From NCBI GenBank assembly GCA_964393825.1, contig CAYMUY010000019.1, forward strand, positions 15,027-79,026: 64,000 bases of DNA. The letters are read 5' to 3'. The position numbers and the translations under genes are program-made. The first letter of the stretch is position 1, and every line of letters begins with the position of its first letter. Positions 24,366-33,432 of this stretch are shown here, piece after piece. The stretch comes from PFJX01 sp964393825. GTDB lineage: Bacteria; Pseudomonadota; Gammaproteobacteria; Burkholderiales; Thiobacillaceae. The notes under the pieces were generated by a model. That model was not told the DNA's origin. It saw only the letters and a list, made by a program, of their open reading frames with translations, and did not search any database.

Positions 24366-26326
24366 TGAATTACGGCCTGGAAAGCGGCATTACCCGATTC
24401 CGGCATAGGCGCGACCGACTGGTCAAGGTGGTTATCGCTTATAGGGATTGGCTGGAAAAATACGCCGAAGTGGAACCGGCGCAATTACTGCGCCTGTTCG
24501 ACCTGACCGAAACCCTGAAGAAAGACCGGCTCATGCTGGCATTCGTGGCCGAATTCAGCCGCGGCAAGACCGAACTCATCAACGCCCTGTTCTTCTCCGA
24601 TTTCAAGCAGCGCCTGCTGCCCTCGGATGCCGGTCGCACCACCATGTGCCCAACCGAGATTTTCTACGACGCCGACACCGAACCCTACATTCGCCTGCTG
24701 CCCATCGAAACCCGCTTCCGCGATGACAGCATCACCACCCTGAAACGCATGCCGGTGGAGTGGAGCACCATCAAGCTGGACGTCTCCGATCCCAACGCGA
24801 TGGTCACCGCCATGCGCAAGCTGGCGGAAACCAAGGTGGTTTTCAAGGTGGAAGCGCGCGCCCTCGGTCTGTGGGACGAGAACGATCCCAACCTGGGCTA
24901 CATGGTGAAAGACCAGGATCGCGCGGAAATCCCGGCTTGGCGTTACGCCATGATCAACTATCCACACCCGCTGCTGGAATCCGGCCTCGCCATCCTCGAT
25001 ACCCCCGGCCTCAACGCGATGGGCGCGGAACCGGAACTGACCATTTCCGCCATCCCCAACGCGCACGCCCTGTTGTTCCTGCTGGCCACGGATACCGGCG
25101 TCACCCAGTCCGACTACGAAATCTGGAACAAGTGGGTGTCCAAGCACGCCAGCCAGCACTACGCGGTGCTGAACAAGATCGACATGCTTTGGGACGATCT
25201 CAAGTCCCCCGAGGAAATCGGCCGCACCATCCAGCGCCAGATCGAATCCACCTCCACCCAGCTCAATATTCCGACCTCCAGCGTCATGGCCATCTCGGCC
25301 CAGAAAGCGCTGGTCGGCAAGATTCGCAATGACGCGGACATGATCAAGCGTTCCGGCATTCAAGCGCTGGAAGTCATGCTGGCGCGCGAAATCATTCCCT
25401 CGCGTGAAAAGATCATGCGCGAAGCCGTGATACGCGAAGTCGGCCCGCTGCTCACCGAAGCGCGTGATACCGCGCAGAACCGCCTCCTCGCCGCTCGCCA
25501 ATCGCTTCACGACCTGCACGCCCTGTCCGGCAAGAACCAGCAGATCGTCGGCCAGATGCGGGAAAAGATGATGGGCGACAAGCACCTCTACGAAGAGACC
25601 GCGCGCAACTTCAACGTCACCCGCAAGATCGTCGCGCAACAGGGCTGGGAACTGCTTACCCACCTCGACGACGAGCGCATGGACAAGATCATCGAAGAGT
25701 CCATGATGGCCATCAACGACAGCTGGACCACTGCTGGCCTGATCAAGGGGATGCACCTCCTGATTCGCCGCATGGGCGCGGAGTTCGATCATGCCAACCA
25801 GCAAAGTGGCGGCATCAAGCAACTACTCAACGCCGCCTACCAGCGCTTCCACGATGTCCACGGCATGGAGCGCCTGGACCCGCCCGGCCTCGACCTGTCC
25901 CGCTATCGCGGGCGCCTGGACGAACTGATGGTGAGCACCCAGGAATTCTGCTCCGACCCGCTCAACATCATGTTGGAGAAGCGCTTCATGGTGAAGAAGT
26001 TCTACATCGCCCTGGTCACCCAGGCGCGCATCGTGTTCCAGCAAGTACGCCTGGAAACCGAAACCTGGTTGCGCCTCACCCTCGACCCCATCGTTGCGCG
26101 CATCAAGGAACACAAGACCCAGTTGGAGCACCGCCTGGAAAACCTCAACAAGGTGCACACCAACCTCAGTTCCATCCAGGAACGTAGTGCCGTGATCAGT
26201 CATGAAATGGTGGGCATCAAGTCACAGTGCGACCAGATCGAAGAAGTCGCCAAGGAATTCTCCCTGCTCACCGGCGTCGCCTTCCGGCCGCTGGAGGGGA
26301 TGAACCAGCCGCCGAAAGCGGCGTAG
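24365..26326 (+). CDS. Bacterial dynamin-like GTPase
   Basis: A 653-residue large GTPase of the dynamin superfamily. G1 is VAEFSRGKTELINALFF (Gly67-Lys68-Thr69), G2-like TTMCPTE follows, then G3 LDTPGLNAMGAEPEL (Asp212) and G4 LNKIDML (Asn270-Asp273). Long helical, coiled stalk regions fill residues 340-640. No transmembrane span is obvious, but a weak hydrophobic patch (AGLIKGMHLLIRR) near 460 could contact membrane. Members remodel or fuse membranes, or protect against envelope stress and phage. It is the fifth gene of the yggS-proC-yggT operon, translationally coupled (TAATG) to DUF167. That suggests a role tied to membrane organisation or division; the link is inferred. Confidence 0.88.
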   Translation: MNYGLESGITRFRHRRDRLVKVVIAYRDWLEKYAEVEPAQLLRLFDLTETLKKDRLMLAFVAEFSRGKTELINALFFSDFKQRLLPSDAGRTTMCPTEIFYDADTEPYIRLLPIETRFRDDSITTLKRMPVEWSTIKLDVSDPNAMVTAMRKLAETKVVFKVEARALGLWDENDPNLGYMVKDQDRAEIPAWRYAMINYPHPLLESGLAILDTPGLNAMGAEPELTISAIPNAHALLFLLATDTGVTQSDYEIWNKWVSKHASQHYAVLNKIDMLWDDLKSPEEIGRTIQRQIESTSTQLNIPTSSVMAISAQKALVGKIRNDADMIKRSGIQALEVMLAREIIPSREKIMREAVIREVGPLLTEARDTAQNRLLAARQSLHDLHALSGKNQQIVGQMREKMMGDKHLYEETARNFNVTRKIVAQQGWELLTHLDDERMDKIIEESMMAINDSWTTAGLIKGMHLLIRRMGAEFDHANQQSGGIKQLLNAAYQRFHDVHGMERLDPPGLDLSRYRGRLDELMVSTQEFCSDPLNIMLEKRFMVKKFYIALVTQARIVFQQVRLETETWLRLTLDPIVARIKEHKTQLEHRLENLNKVHTNLSSIQERSAVISHEMVGIKSQCDQIEEVAKEFSLLTGVAFRPLEGMNQPPKAA

Positions 26327-26413
26327 CAGCATGGATCGGGTCAGGCGCGGGGCACCGTAACTCAACCTACACGGCATTTTTTCATCACTAAACGTAACAA
26401 AGGAGAGGGAAAT

Positions 26414-27096
26414 ATGAACACCAATATGAACACCAAATTGGCATTTTTGGCGGCAGTCGTTCTCGCGGGGGGGGGGGCTGTAGCAGCCAAAGCCAGGTCC
26501 CATTAGCGGCTTCATTTCCCCACTCCTATCAGAAGACCGTCAAAGCGGCGCACCACTGGCAGGCCATTGCCGACGATACCGCCAGCCAGGCAGCCGGCAA
26601 GCTTCAACAGCAATCCATTACTTCAGCGCTGCGTGTCGCGCCCAGTGCTTCCAACTCGGCCTTTAACCAGGCTTTCCGCGAGTTCCTCACCACCGGCCTG
26701 GTCAACAAGGGTGTTCCCGTCACCACTGAGGATTACGCACCCACCGAAATCAAGGTGGAAACTCAGGTAGTTCGTCAGAACAGCTTCCGCTACGCGGTCG
26801 CCCCAGGCACCTTCACCATGCTGACGGCCGGCGTGTGGGTGCTGCGCAACGCGGCGATGGAGTGGAGCAGTTTGAATGTCGCCGGCGGCTTACTCGGTGC
26901 GGCCATTGCCACCGACATCCTCAACGCCAAAGACGCCAACCCCATCGGGCATTCGCCCACTCACACCGAGTTGATCGTTACCACCTCGGTCACGAGCAAG
27001 GGACAGTACGTCATGCGCCGCAGCGATGTGTATTACATCGAGGATGAAGACGGCTCGCTCTATCGCCAGGCGATGGAATGGAAGGTGGTGGGGTGA
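26414..27096 (+). pseudogene. Lipoprotein gene interrupted in an 11-G tract (frameshift or phase-variable)
   Basis: ATG 26414, preceded by AGGAGAGG, opens a signal peptide MNTKLAFLAAVVLAGGG. The frame is then thrown off by a run of eleven G at 26467-26477 and stops at 26504. Downstream, frame 26479-27096 is open without a stop and begins CSSQSQVPLA. With 9 or 12 G the two join as a normal lipobox (LAGGGC) and a mature lipoprotein of about 205 residues. The mature part has a Gly/Ala-rich membrane-like stretch (VAGGLLGAAIATDIL) and a C-terminal beta region (ELIVTTSVTSKGQYVMRRSDVYYI). Family not recognised. It is followed at once by a FlgO-like lipoprotein. Confidence 0.8.
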
Positions 27097-27098
27097 AC

Positions 27099-27653
27099 AT
27101 GATGAAGAAACTCATTGTCGCGCTTACCCTTGCCTTGTCCCTGGGTGCCTGTTCGCTCGAACCCAGCCGCCCCGCCGCCATGACCGTGGAGGAGTACATC
27201 GGCAAGACGTACGATGCCGTGGACCAGATTCTGGCCCAGGCGGAGCGCGTCCAGTCCGAACGTGGACAGTTCAACAAATTCGATCCCATCATCGTCGCTA
27301 CCTTGGTGAACATCGACGAACTATCGGAATCCTCTCGACTCGGGCGCTCCATTTCTGAACAAGTAGCCGCGCGCATGACCCAACGCGGTTACCAAGTGGT
27401 CGAACTGAAGCTACGCGGCGACCTGTTCGTCAAACGCAGTGAAGGCGAGTTGCTTCTGTCCCGCGAAATCAAGGACATCAGCCTGCGCCACAAAGCGCAG
27501 GCGGTCGTGGTGGGCACTTATTCGATGGCGGAGAAATTCGTCCATGTGAATCTCAAGGTGGTCACCGGCGACACTCACCACGCCTTGGCCGCCATCGACT
27601 ACGGCTTGCCGCTGGACGAGAACACCAAGGCCTTGATCTCGCGGGGGCGTTGA
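27099..27653 (+). CDS. FlgO-domain outer-membrane lipoprotein
   Basis: A 184-residue lipoprotein: signal MMKKLIVALTLALSLGAC with Cys18 as lipid site. The mature part fits the FlgO domain, known from Vibrio outer-membrane proteins needed for flagellar stability. Blocks: FDPIIVATLVNIDELSESSRLGRSI, QVAARMTQRGYQVVELKLR, LLLSREIKDISLRHKAQAVVVGTY and VHVNLKVVTGD. The start at 27099 (GGTGGGG upstream) lies just after the stop of the interrupted lipoprotein, so the two form a pair. No other flagellar gene is near, so a flagellar role cannot be claimed. Confidence 0.83.
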   Translation: MMKKLIVALTLALSLGACSLEPSRPAAMTVEEYIGKTYDAVDQILAQAERVQSERGQFNKFDPIIVATLVNIDELSESSRLGRSISEQVAARMTQRGYQVVELKLRGDLFVKRSEGELLLSREIKDISLRHKAQAVVVGTYSMAEKFVHVNLKVVTGDTHHALAAIDYGLPLDENTKALISRGR

Positions 27654-27666
27654 AAACGCAGACACA

Positions 27667-27766
27667 TAGGATGGGGTTACCGCAGGGTAGGGGCTTCATC
27701 AGAGCGTAGCGAACCGCATCAACTCGATACGCGAGCATGATGCGGTTCGTACCTCACCACATCCTA
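27667..27766. repeat. TAGGATG-type palindromic repeat
   Basis: Short outer arms (TAGGATG 27667, CATCCTA 27760) and a perfect inner 11-bp stem (GAACCGCATCA 27711-27721 with 27738-27748) form a cruciform-like element between the convergent flgO-like and rng genes. No gene lies in the interval 27654-27800. It may end both transcripts. Confidence 0.75.
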
Positions 27767-27800
27767 CGCGGTGCGAAGGTTCGGTCCGCAAGCGGGCCTC

Positions 27801-29252
27801 CTACAGCAGGATGATGTCGTACTGCTCCTGGCTGAAGATGCTCTCCACCTGCAAGGAAATCGGTTTGCCGATGAAGTCGGAGAGCTGCGCCAGGCTTTGT
27901 GATTCTTCGTCCAGGTACATGTCGATCACGGTCTGGGAAGCCATGATGCGGAACTCGCGCGCGCTGAACTGGCGGGCTTCACGCAGGATGGAGCGAAGGA
28001 TTTCGTAGCACACGGTTTGCGCGGTCTTGATCTGGCCGCGCCCCTGGCAGGTCGGGCAGGGTTCGCACATCACCCGGATCAGGCTCTCGCGGGTGCGCTT
28101 GCGCGTCATTTCCACCAGGCCCAGGGAAGTGAAGCCGTTGATGGTCATGCGGGTATGGTCGCGCGTCAGGGCCTTGGACAACTCCGCCAGCACCGCCTGC
28201 TTGTGCTCGCTGCTGTCCATGTCGATGAAGTCCAGGATGATGATGCCGCCCATGTTGCGCAGCCGTAGTTGCCGGGCGATAGCCTGGGCCGCTTCCAGGT
28301 TGGTCTTGAAGATCGTTTCGTCGAAGGTGCGGCCGCTGGTGTAACTGCCGGTGTTCACGTCGATGGTGGTCAGCGCCTCGGTCTGGTCGACGATCAGATA
28401 GCCGCCCGATTTCAGATCGACTCGCCGTCCCAGCGCCTTCTCGATTTCCTCTTCCACCCCGTAAAGGTCGAACAGTGGCCGTTCGGCGGTGTAGTGGCTG
28501 ATCTTGCCATGCACGTTGTGGGTGAACTCTTCCGCGAAGGCATCCAGGCGCTGATGCGTCTCGCGCGAATCGACCAGGATGCGGGTGGTCTCCGCCGTCG
28601 CGAAGTCGCGCAGCACCCGGTGCGCCAGGTCCAACTCCTGGTAGATCGCCTTCGGCCCGGAGGTGTTCTCGGAACGCGCTCGGATCGCGTCCCACAGGGT
28701 GTAGAGGTATTCCACATCGGCGGCCAACTCGGCGTCGTCGGCGATGTTGGCCATGGTGCGGATGATGAAACCGCCCTGCTCACCCTCCGGCAGGAGACGG
28801 GTCAGGCGCTCGCGCAGCAATTCCCGTTCCGTCTCGTCCTCGATCTTCTGCGAGATGCCGATGCGCGTCTCCTGCGGCAGAAACACCAGAAAGCGCCCGG
28901 CCATGCTGATCTGCGTGGACAGGCGCGCGCCCTTGGTGCCGATCGGGTCCTTGATCACTTGCACCAGCACGCTCTGGCCCTCGTGCAGCACTTTCTCGAT
29001 CGGACGCGGGCTGTTGTCGCTGCGCGCCTCGACGATGTCGCCGACATGCAGGAACGCGGCGCGGTCCAGGCCGATGTCCACGAACGCCGACTGCATCCCC
29101 GGCAACACGCGGCTCACCTTGCCCTGGTAGACGTTGCCCACCATGCCGCGGCTGCCCGCGCGCTCGATGTGCAACTCCTGCACCACACCCAGATACAACA
29201 CCGCGACCCGCGTTTCCTGCGGTGTCACGTTGATCAGAATTTCTTCGCTCAT
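27801..29252 (-). CDS. rng: Ribonuclease G
   Basis: RNase G (CafA) matures the 5' end of 16S rRNA and takes part in mRNA decay. The 483-residue product lacks the long C-terminal scaffold of RNase E. It has the S1 domain (GNVYQGKVSRVLPGMQSAFVDIG near 40-60), the 5'-sensor region KGARLSTQISMAGRFLVFLP near 110, DNase-I-like catalytic acids in TTIDVNTGSY near 300 and IILDFIDM near 340, and the Zn-link CEPCPTCQGRG near 400. Start ATG at 29252. It follows maf on the same strand, the usual order. Confidence 0.97.
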   Translation of the reverse strand: MSEEILINVTPQETRVAVLYLGVVQELHIERAGSRGMVGNVYQGKVSRVLPGMQSAFVDIGLDRAAFLHVGDIVEARSDNSPRPIEKVLHEGQSVLVQVIKDPIGTKGARLSTQISMAGRFLVFLPQETRIGISQKIEDETERELLRERLTRLLPEGEQGGFIIRTMANIADDAELAADVEYLYTLWDAIRARSENTSGPKAIYQELDLAHRVLRDFATAETTRILVDSRETHQRLDAFAEEFTHNVHGKISHYTAERPLFDLYGVEEEIEKALGRRVDLKSGGYLIVDQTEALTTIDVNTGSYTSGRTFDETIFKTNLEAAQAIARQLRLRNMGGIIILDFIDMDSSEHKQAVLAELSKALTRDHTRMTINGFTSLGLVEMTRKRTRESLIRVMCEPCPTCQGRGQIKTAQTVCYEILRSILREARQFSAREFRIMASQTVIDMYLDEESQSLAQLSDFIGKPISLQVESIFSQEQYDIILL

Positions 29253-29310
29253 GATGGTCTCGAATAGTCAGGATTCGGGAAGCGCGCGCGGCGCGGCTCT
29301 CGAATCATGG

Positions 29311-29919
29311 CTAGATCACGGAAAAACCAACCTCCCGCAGCAGTTGCGCCGTCTCGAACAGGGGCAAGCCCATCACCCCGGAATAACTGCCGGAAAGGTG
29401 CTCGATGAACATCGCCGCGCGGCCCTGAATACCATAGCCGCCGGCCTTGTCGAACGGTTCGCGGGAAGCGACGTAAGCTGTTATTTCTTCTTCAGACAAG
29501 GCCCGGAACGCAACCGTGCTCTCCGACAACGCCACCGCCATGCGCCCCTGAAACACCACCGCCACCCCGGTCAACACCGTATGCGCACGACCCGAATAGT
29601 GGCGCAGCATCGCCGCCGCCTCTTCGCCATCCGCCGGCTTGCCGAGAATCCGTCCATCCAGCGTCACCGTGGTATCCGCCGCCACAATCGGCCAGTCCGC
29701 CAGACTGCGCCGATGCCGCGCCAACTCTCCCACCTCCGCCTTCAAGCGGGCCAGACGCAGCACGTAGTCGAGCGCCGGCTCGTTCGGCAGGGGTGTCTCA
29801 TCCACATCCAGCCGTCCGAAATCATTGCGCAAACGCAAAACCGCCGGCGCCAGGCCGATCTGGCGCAACAACTCCAGGCGGCGCGGGCTTTGCGAGGCGA
29901 GGTAGAGCGGTTTCAACAT
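29311..29919 (-). CDS. maf: Maf-family nucleotide pyrophosphatase (YhdE-like)
   Basis: Maf proteins hydrolyse non-canonical or pyrimidine NTPs (dTTP/UTP in the YhdE group) to monophosphates. The 202-residue product has the family start YLASQSPRRLELLRQIG, VDETPLPNEP, LARLKAEV, the catalytic ADTTVTLDGRILGKP near 80-95, and AGGYGIQGRAAMFIEHLSGSYSGVMGLPL near 155-185. The ATG at 29919 is preferred to one 11 codons upstream, since LYLASQSPRR is the true family N-terminus. It sits directly before rng, as in E. coli. Normally rlmH lies just upstream; here a 5.5-kb exporter region intervenes. Confidence 0.95.
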   Translation of the reverse strand: MLKPLYLASQSPRRLELLRQIGLAPAVLRLRNDFGRLDVDETPLPNEPALDYVLRLARLKAEVGELARHRRSLADWPIVAADTTVTLDGRILGKPADGEEAAAMLRHYSGRAHTVLTGVAVVFQGRMAVALSESTVAFRALSEEEITAYVASREPFDKAGGYGIQGRAAMFIEHLSGSYSGVMGLPLFETAQLLREVGFSVI

Positions 29920-30030
29920 GGGCGGGTTCGGCAAGGCGGTACAGCCCCGCATTTTCTACTTATTCGAGATGCCGTGCTGTCGCCGTGTCAAAAGGCCCAC
30001 GAGTCAAGTGGCGAAACTGAAAATACTCGC

Positions 30031-30075
30031 TTGCTGAAATACAAAGCTGTCAAGATAATGCGAACCGTTCTCATT
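30031..30075 (+). promoter_or_regulatory. Sigma-70 promoter overlapped by a Fur box
   Basis: TTGCTG (30031-30036), a 17-base spacer and GATAAT (30054-30059) form a promoter. AATGCGAAC-C-GTTCTCATT (30057-30075) is a 19-bp palindrome with one mismatch, matching the betaproteobacterial Fur site. It covers the -10 and start region, so iron-bound Fur should repress the barrel protein gene at 30091. Confidence 0.7.
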
Positions 30076-30090
30076 AACCCGAAAGATTCC

Positions 30091-30852
30091 ATGTCCTTCC
30101 GATTCGCTTTTCTTCTCGGCCTCGCCACGCTGGCCGGGCACGCCGTGGCCGCTCCCGATGAAATCCAGGTGTACGACGATGAACTCGATGCCCCCGGCAC
30201 CTTCGGCGTTGAGTTGCACAGCAACTATGTCCTTTCCGGCAGCCGCAATCCGGCCTTCATTGGGCAGACTCCGACCCACCACGTCTTGCAGGTCACGCCC
30301 GAGTTTTCCTATGGCATCAACAAGCAATGGGAAGCGGGCCTGTATTTCCCTCCCCTGGCGCTGACGCCCAGCGGCAAAATTTATGTCAACGGCCTGCGGC
30401 CACGCCTCAAGTACATCGCGCCGAAGGAGGGCGACGAAGGTTTCTTCTGGGGGGTGAATACCGAGATCGGTTACTTCTCCCGGCGCGTATCTGAAGCCCA
30501 CTGGGGCGGCGAGATCCGCCCCATCCTCGGCTATCGGGCCGGCCAGTGGACCGCCGTCATCAACCCCATCCTCGACTTTTCCCTGTCCGGCAACGTCAGC
30601 CGCACACCGGATTTCGAGCCGTCCATCAAGCTGTCCTGGCAGATGAATGAGGAACTGGCGATCGGGTTGGAACACTATGCCGCGCTGGGCCCGGTCAACA
30701 ATCTGCTCGCCTCGGGAGAATCCGCCCAATCCACCTTCGCCGTGGTGGACTGGAAGTACAAGGGCTATGACGTCAACCTCGGCTTCGGACATGGCAACAG
30801 CCAGAACGAGGATCGCAACATCATCAAACTGATTCTGGCCTTGCCGCTATAA
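30091..30852 (+). CDS. Outer-membrane beta-barrel protein, probably iron-regulated
   Basis: A 253-residue secreted protein: signal peptide ending at AVAA, then about ten alternating hydrophobic/polar strands with many aromatic ends (FGVELHSNYVLSG, HHVLQVTPEFSYGINKQWEAGLYF, VVDWKYKGYDVNLGFGHGN). The last residue is followed only by LPL, giving a barrel-like C-terminal strand IIKLILALPL. It resembles small MetA-type or porin-like barrels, but no family is certain. The Fur box at its promoter suggests a role in metal handling. The ATG at 30091 was chosen at the signal peptide. It converges on the ABC permease gene with only eight bases between. Confidence 0.75.
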   Translation: MSFRFAFLLGLATLAGHAVAAPDEIQVYDDELDAPGTFGVELHSNYVLSGSRNPAFIGQTPTHHVLQVTPEFSYGINKQWEAGLYFPPLALTPSGKIYVNGLRPRLKYIAPKEGDEGFFWGVNTEIGYFSRRVSEAHWGGEIRPILGYRAGQWTAVINPILDFSLSGNVSRTPDFEPSIKLSWQMNEELAIGLEHYAALGPVNNLLASGESAQSTFAVVDWKYKGYDVNLGFGHGNSQNEDRNIIKLILALPL

Positions 30853-30860
30853 GGCTTGCT

Positions 30861-32060
30861 TCACTCCGCCCGCAAGGCTTCCACCGGGTCCAGCCTGGCC
30901 GCCTTTCTCGCCGGGGCGACGCCGGCGGCGAGGCCGATAAACACGGCCACGCCTTCGGCGGCGAGGATGTAGTCCCAGGCCAGGCTGACCGGGAGCGCGG
31001 GCAAGGCGAAATGCAGCAGTTGCGCCAAGCCGATGCCCAGCGCCAGCCCCGCCGCGCCGCCGAGGGCGGCGAGCCCGGCGGCTTCGACCAGGAACAGGGC
31101 CATGATCTGGCCGTGGCGAGCGCCCAGGGCGTTGAGCAGGCCGATTTCGCCGGTGCGTTCGGTGACGGTGATGGTCATCAGGGTGAGGATGCCGACGCCG
31201 CCCACCAGCAAAGAGATGCTGCCCAGCGCCGCGACGGCGAAGGTGAGCACGCCCAGAATCGAATCAAGCACGGCCAACTGCTGTTTCTGCGGGGTGACGG
31301 TGAAGTCTTCACTACCGTGGCGCGCCTTGAGCAGATGGCGGATACCGGCTTCGACGTGCTCCGGGTTGGCTTCCGGGTCATGGGCGACGTCGATTTCCAT
31401 CAGGCCTTCGCGGTTGAACAATTCCAGCGCGCGGGCGGCGGGCAGGTAGACGGTGTCGTCGAGGTCGAAGCCGAGCACCTGGCCCTTGGCGGCCATCACG
31501 CCGACCAGGCGGTAACGTTGGCCGCCGACGCGGATCAGGACGCCGAGCGGGTTCTCGGCGCCGAACAGTTCGTTGCGCACCTTGGCGCCGAGCACGGCGA
31601 AGGCACGCGGTGAACCGAGGTCGTCCGGGGGGAGAAAAGCACCGATGGCGACCGCCATGCGGAAAGTCCTCGCGAAATCCGGCCCGACGCCATAGACGGT
31701 GACGCGACGCCCGCGTCCGAGTACTTCGACTTCCGCATTGCCCTGGACCACGGGGCAGACGCTCTCGACTTGCGGCACCTGGCGCAGCGCCTGGGCGTCG
31801 TCGAGTGAAAGCGGCCGCACGCTGCCGAACATGCCGACGGCGCCGCCGTGGGTCTTGGTCTTGCCGGGGGTGATGGCGATCAGGTTGGTGCCGAACTGGG
31901 TGAATTCGGCCAGCACGAACTGGTGCAGGCCTTCGCCCAGGGCGGTGAGCAGGATCACCGCCGCGACGCCGACGGCGATGCCCAGCGCCGAGAGCAGGCT
32001 GCGCCCGGGGTGATGGGTGAGGGCGCCGAGGGAGAGGTGGAGGAGGTCGGGGAGGCGCAT
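30861..32060 (-). CDS. MacB/FtsX-type ABC transporter permease (second)
   Basis: A 399-residue inner-membrane protein of the MacB type: one N-terminal span (GRSLLSALGIAVGVAAVILLTALGEG), a periplasmic MacB-PCD domain of about 210 residues, then three C-terminal spans containing the FtsX core (LVGGVGILTLMTITVTERTGEIGLLNALGARHGQI) and ending KAARLDPVEALRAE. It would pair with the other permease and the ATPase to export a peptide, lipid or small molecule, or act as a mechanotransmission machine. ATG at 32060 has GGGGGAG five bases upstream, supplied by the neighbouring repeat. Confidence 0.9.
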   Translation of the reverse strand: MRLPDLLHLSLGALTHHPGRSLLSALGIAVGVAAVILLTALGEGLHQFVLAEFTQFGTNLIAITPGKTKTHGGAVGMFGSVRPLSLDDAQALRQVPQVESVCPVVQGNAEVEVLGRGRRVTVYGVGPDFARTFRMAVAIGAFLPPDDLGSPRAFAVLGAKVRNELFGAENPLGVLIRVGGQRYRLVGVMAAKGQVLGFDLDDTVYLPAARALELFNREGLMEIDVAHDPEANPEHVEAGIRHLLKARHGSEDFTVTPQKQQLAVLDSILGVLTFAVAALGSISLLVGGVGILTLMTITVTERTGEIGLLNALGARHGQIMALFLVEAAGLAALGGAAGLALGIGLAQLLHFALPALPVSLAWDYILAAEGVAVFIGLAAGVAPARKAARLDPVEALRAE

Positions 32061-32067
32061 GGTTACT

Positions 32068-32188
32068 CCCCCCTTTCCCAAAGGGGGGCGGGGGGGGATT
32101 TAGCAACGGTTGCAATGACGGAGGCCGTACAAATCCCTGATAAAGCCCCTATCCTTCGGTACCCCGGCCCCCCTTTGGAAAAGGGGGG
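32068..32188. repeat. Paired CCCCCCTTT...AAAGGGGGG hairpins
   Basis: Two perfect nine-bp hairpins with three-base loops (32068-32088 and 32168-32188) bracket about 80 bases with no gene. They separate the two permease genes. The left one provides the Shine-Dalgarno-like GGGGGAG of the downstream permease. Confidence 0.75.
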
Positions 32189-32223
32189 CGCAAAACGGCG
32201 TGGTGCGAACTGATACGCCATCT

Positions 32224-33432
32224 TCACCGCCTCGCCAGTGCCAAGGCCGCGTCCAGCTTCGCCGCCCGCCTTGCTGGCAGCCAGGCGAACAGCATGCCGG
32301 CGACGAGGGCGGTACCGACGGCGGCGGCCACGGCCCAGAGCGGCGGGGAGATCGGCAGGACCGGGTAGAGGCGGCCGAGGACGAAGCTGGCGGCCAGGCC
32401 CAGGATCAGGCCGCCCACCGCGCCGAGCGCGGAAATCAGCCCGGCTTCCGCCAGGAACAGGTGGCGCACGTTGGCGGAGGATGCGCCGAGCGCCTTGAGC
32501 AGGCCGATTTCCGAGCGCCGCTGCGCCACCGAGACCAGCATCACATTCATGATCAACACCCCGGCCACGCCCAGGCTGATGGCGGCGATACCGGCCACGG
32601 CCAGGGTCAGCGCGGTAAGGATGCGATCGAAGGTGGCGAGCACGGCATCCTGGGTGATGACGGTGACGTCGGCCTCACCCTCATGGCGAGCCTTGAGCAG
32701 CGCCAGAACGCTTTCCTTCACCGCCGGCACCGCCTCCCGGCCACGCACTTCCACCAGGATGCGGAACAAGGATTCGGTGTTGAACAACTGCTGCGCCGCC
32801 GCCACCGGCACCGCCACGGTTTCGTCGGTATTGAAGCCCATCTGCTGGCCCTGGGCCGCGAGGGTGCCGATCACCCGAAAGCGGCGGTCGCCGATGCGCA
32901 CCCACTCGCCCAGGGCGTTGCCGGCGCCGAACAACTCGGCGCGGATCGCTTCACCCAGCACGCACACCGGCGTCGCCTGATCGCTCGGGCCGAACGGCAG
33001 ATAGCGCCCCTGGCCGAGGCGCATGTGGCGGATTTCCAGCATGTCGGAGGTGGAACCCAACAACACCGCCTCGCGGCTGAGGCCGCCGCGCGCCACTCGC
33101 GCCACCCCGACATTAAGCGGCGCCGCCCGCGCCACGCCGCGCAGGCGGGCAACGGCATCGGCGTCGCGCAGGGTGAGATCGCGCGTGGTCTGGCCGGAGA
33201 GCACGCCGGGCGCGCCTCCCGTGGTTTCCGCGCGGCCGGGAATGACGATGAGCAGATTGGTGCCGAGCGAGGCGAACTGCTCCAGCACATAGCGCCGCGC
33301 GCCCTCGCCCAGGGCGGTCAGCACTACCACCGAACCGACGCCGATGCTCATGGCCAGGGCGATGAGCAAGGTGCGCCGGGGTTGGTGGATGAGGCTGCCC
33401 CAGGCGAGGGAAATGGTGTCGCGCAGGGTCAT
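32224..33432 (-). CDS. MacB/FtsX-type ABC transporter permease (first)
   Basis: A 402-residue permease, paralogue of its neighbour: span RTLLIALAMSIGVGSVVVLTALGEGAR, periplasmic MacB-PCD domain (about 45-260), and FtsX core IMNVMLVSVAQRRSEIGLLKALGASSANV with two more spans and ending RRAAKLDAALALARR. Its ATG overlaps the stop of the ATPase gene (ATGA). Two different permeases suggest a heterodimeric channel, as in LolCDE, rather than the homodimeric MacB. Confidence 0.9.
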   Translation of the reverse strand: MTLRDTISLAWGSLIHQPRRTLLIALAMSIGVGSVVVLTALGEGARRYVLEQFASLGTNLLIVIPGRAETTGGAPGVLSGQTTRDLTLRDADAVARLRGVARAAPLNVGVARVARGGLSREAVLLGSTSDMLEIRHMRLGQGRYLPFGPSDQATPVCVLGEAIRAELFGAGNALGEWVRIGDRRFRVIGTLAAQGQQMGFNTDETVAVPVAAAQQLFNTESLFRILVEVRGREAVPAVKESVLALLKARHEGEADVTVITQDAVLATFDRILTALTLAVAGIAAISLGVAGVLIMNVMLVSVAQRRSEIGLLKALGASSANVRHLFLAEAGLISALGAVGGLILGLAASFVLGRLYPVLPISPPLWAVAAAVGTALVAGMLFAWLPARRAAKLDAALALARR

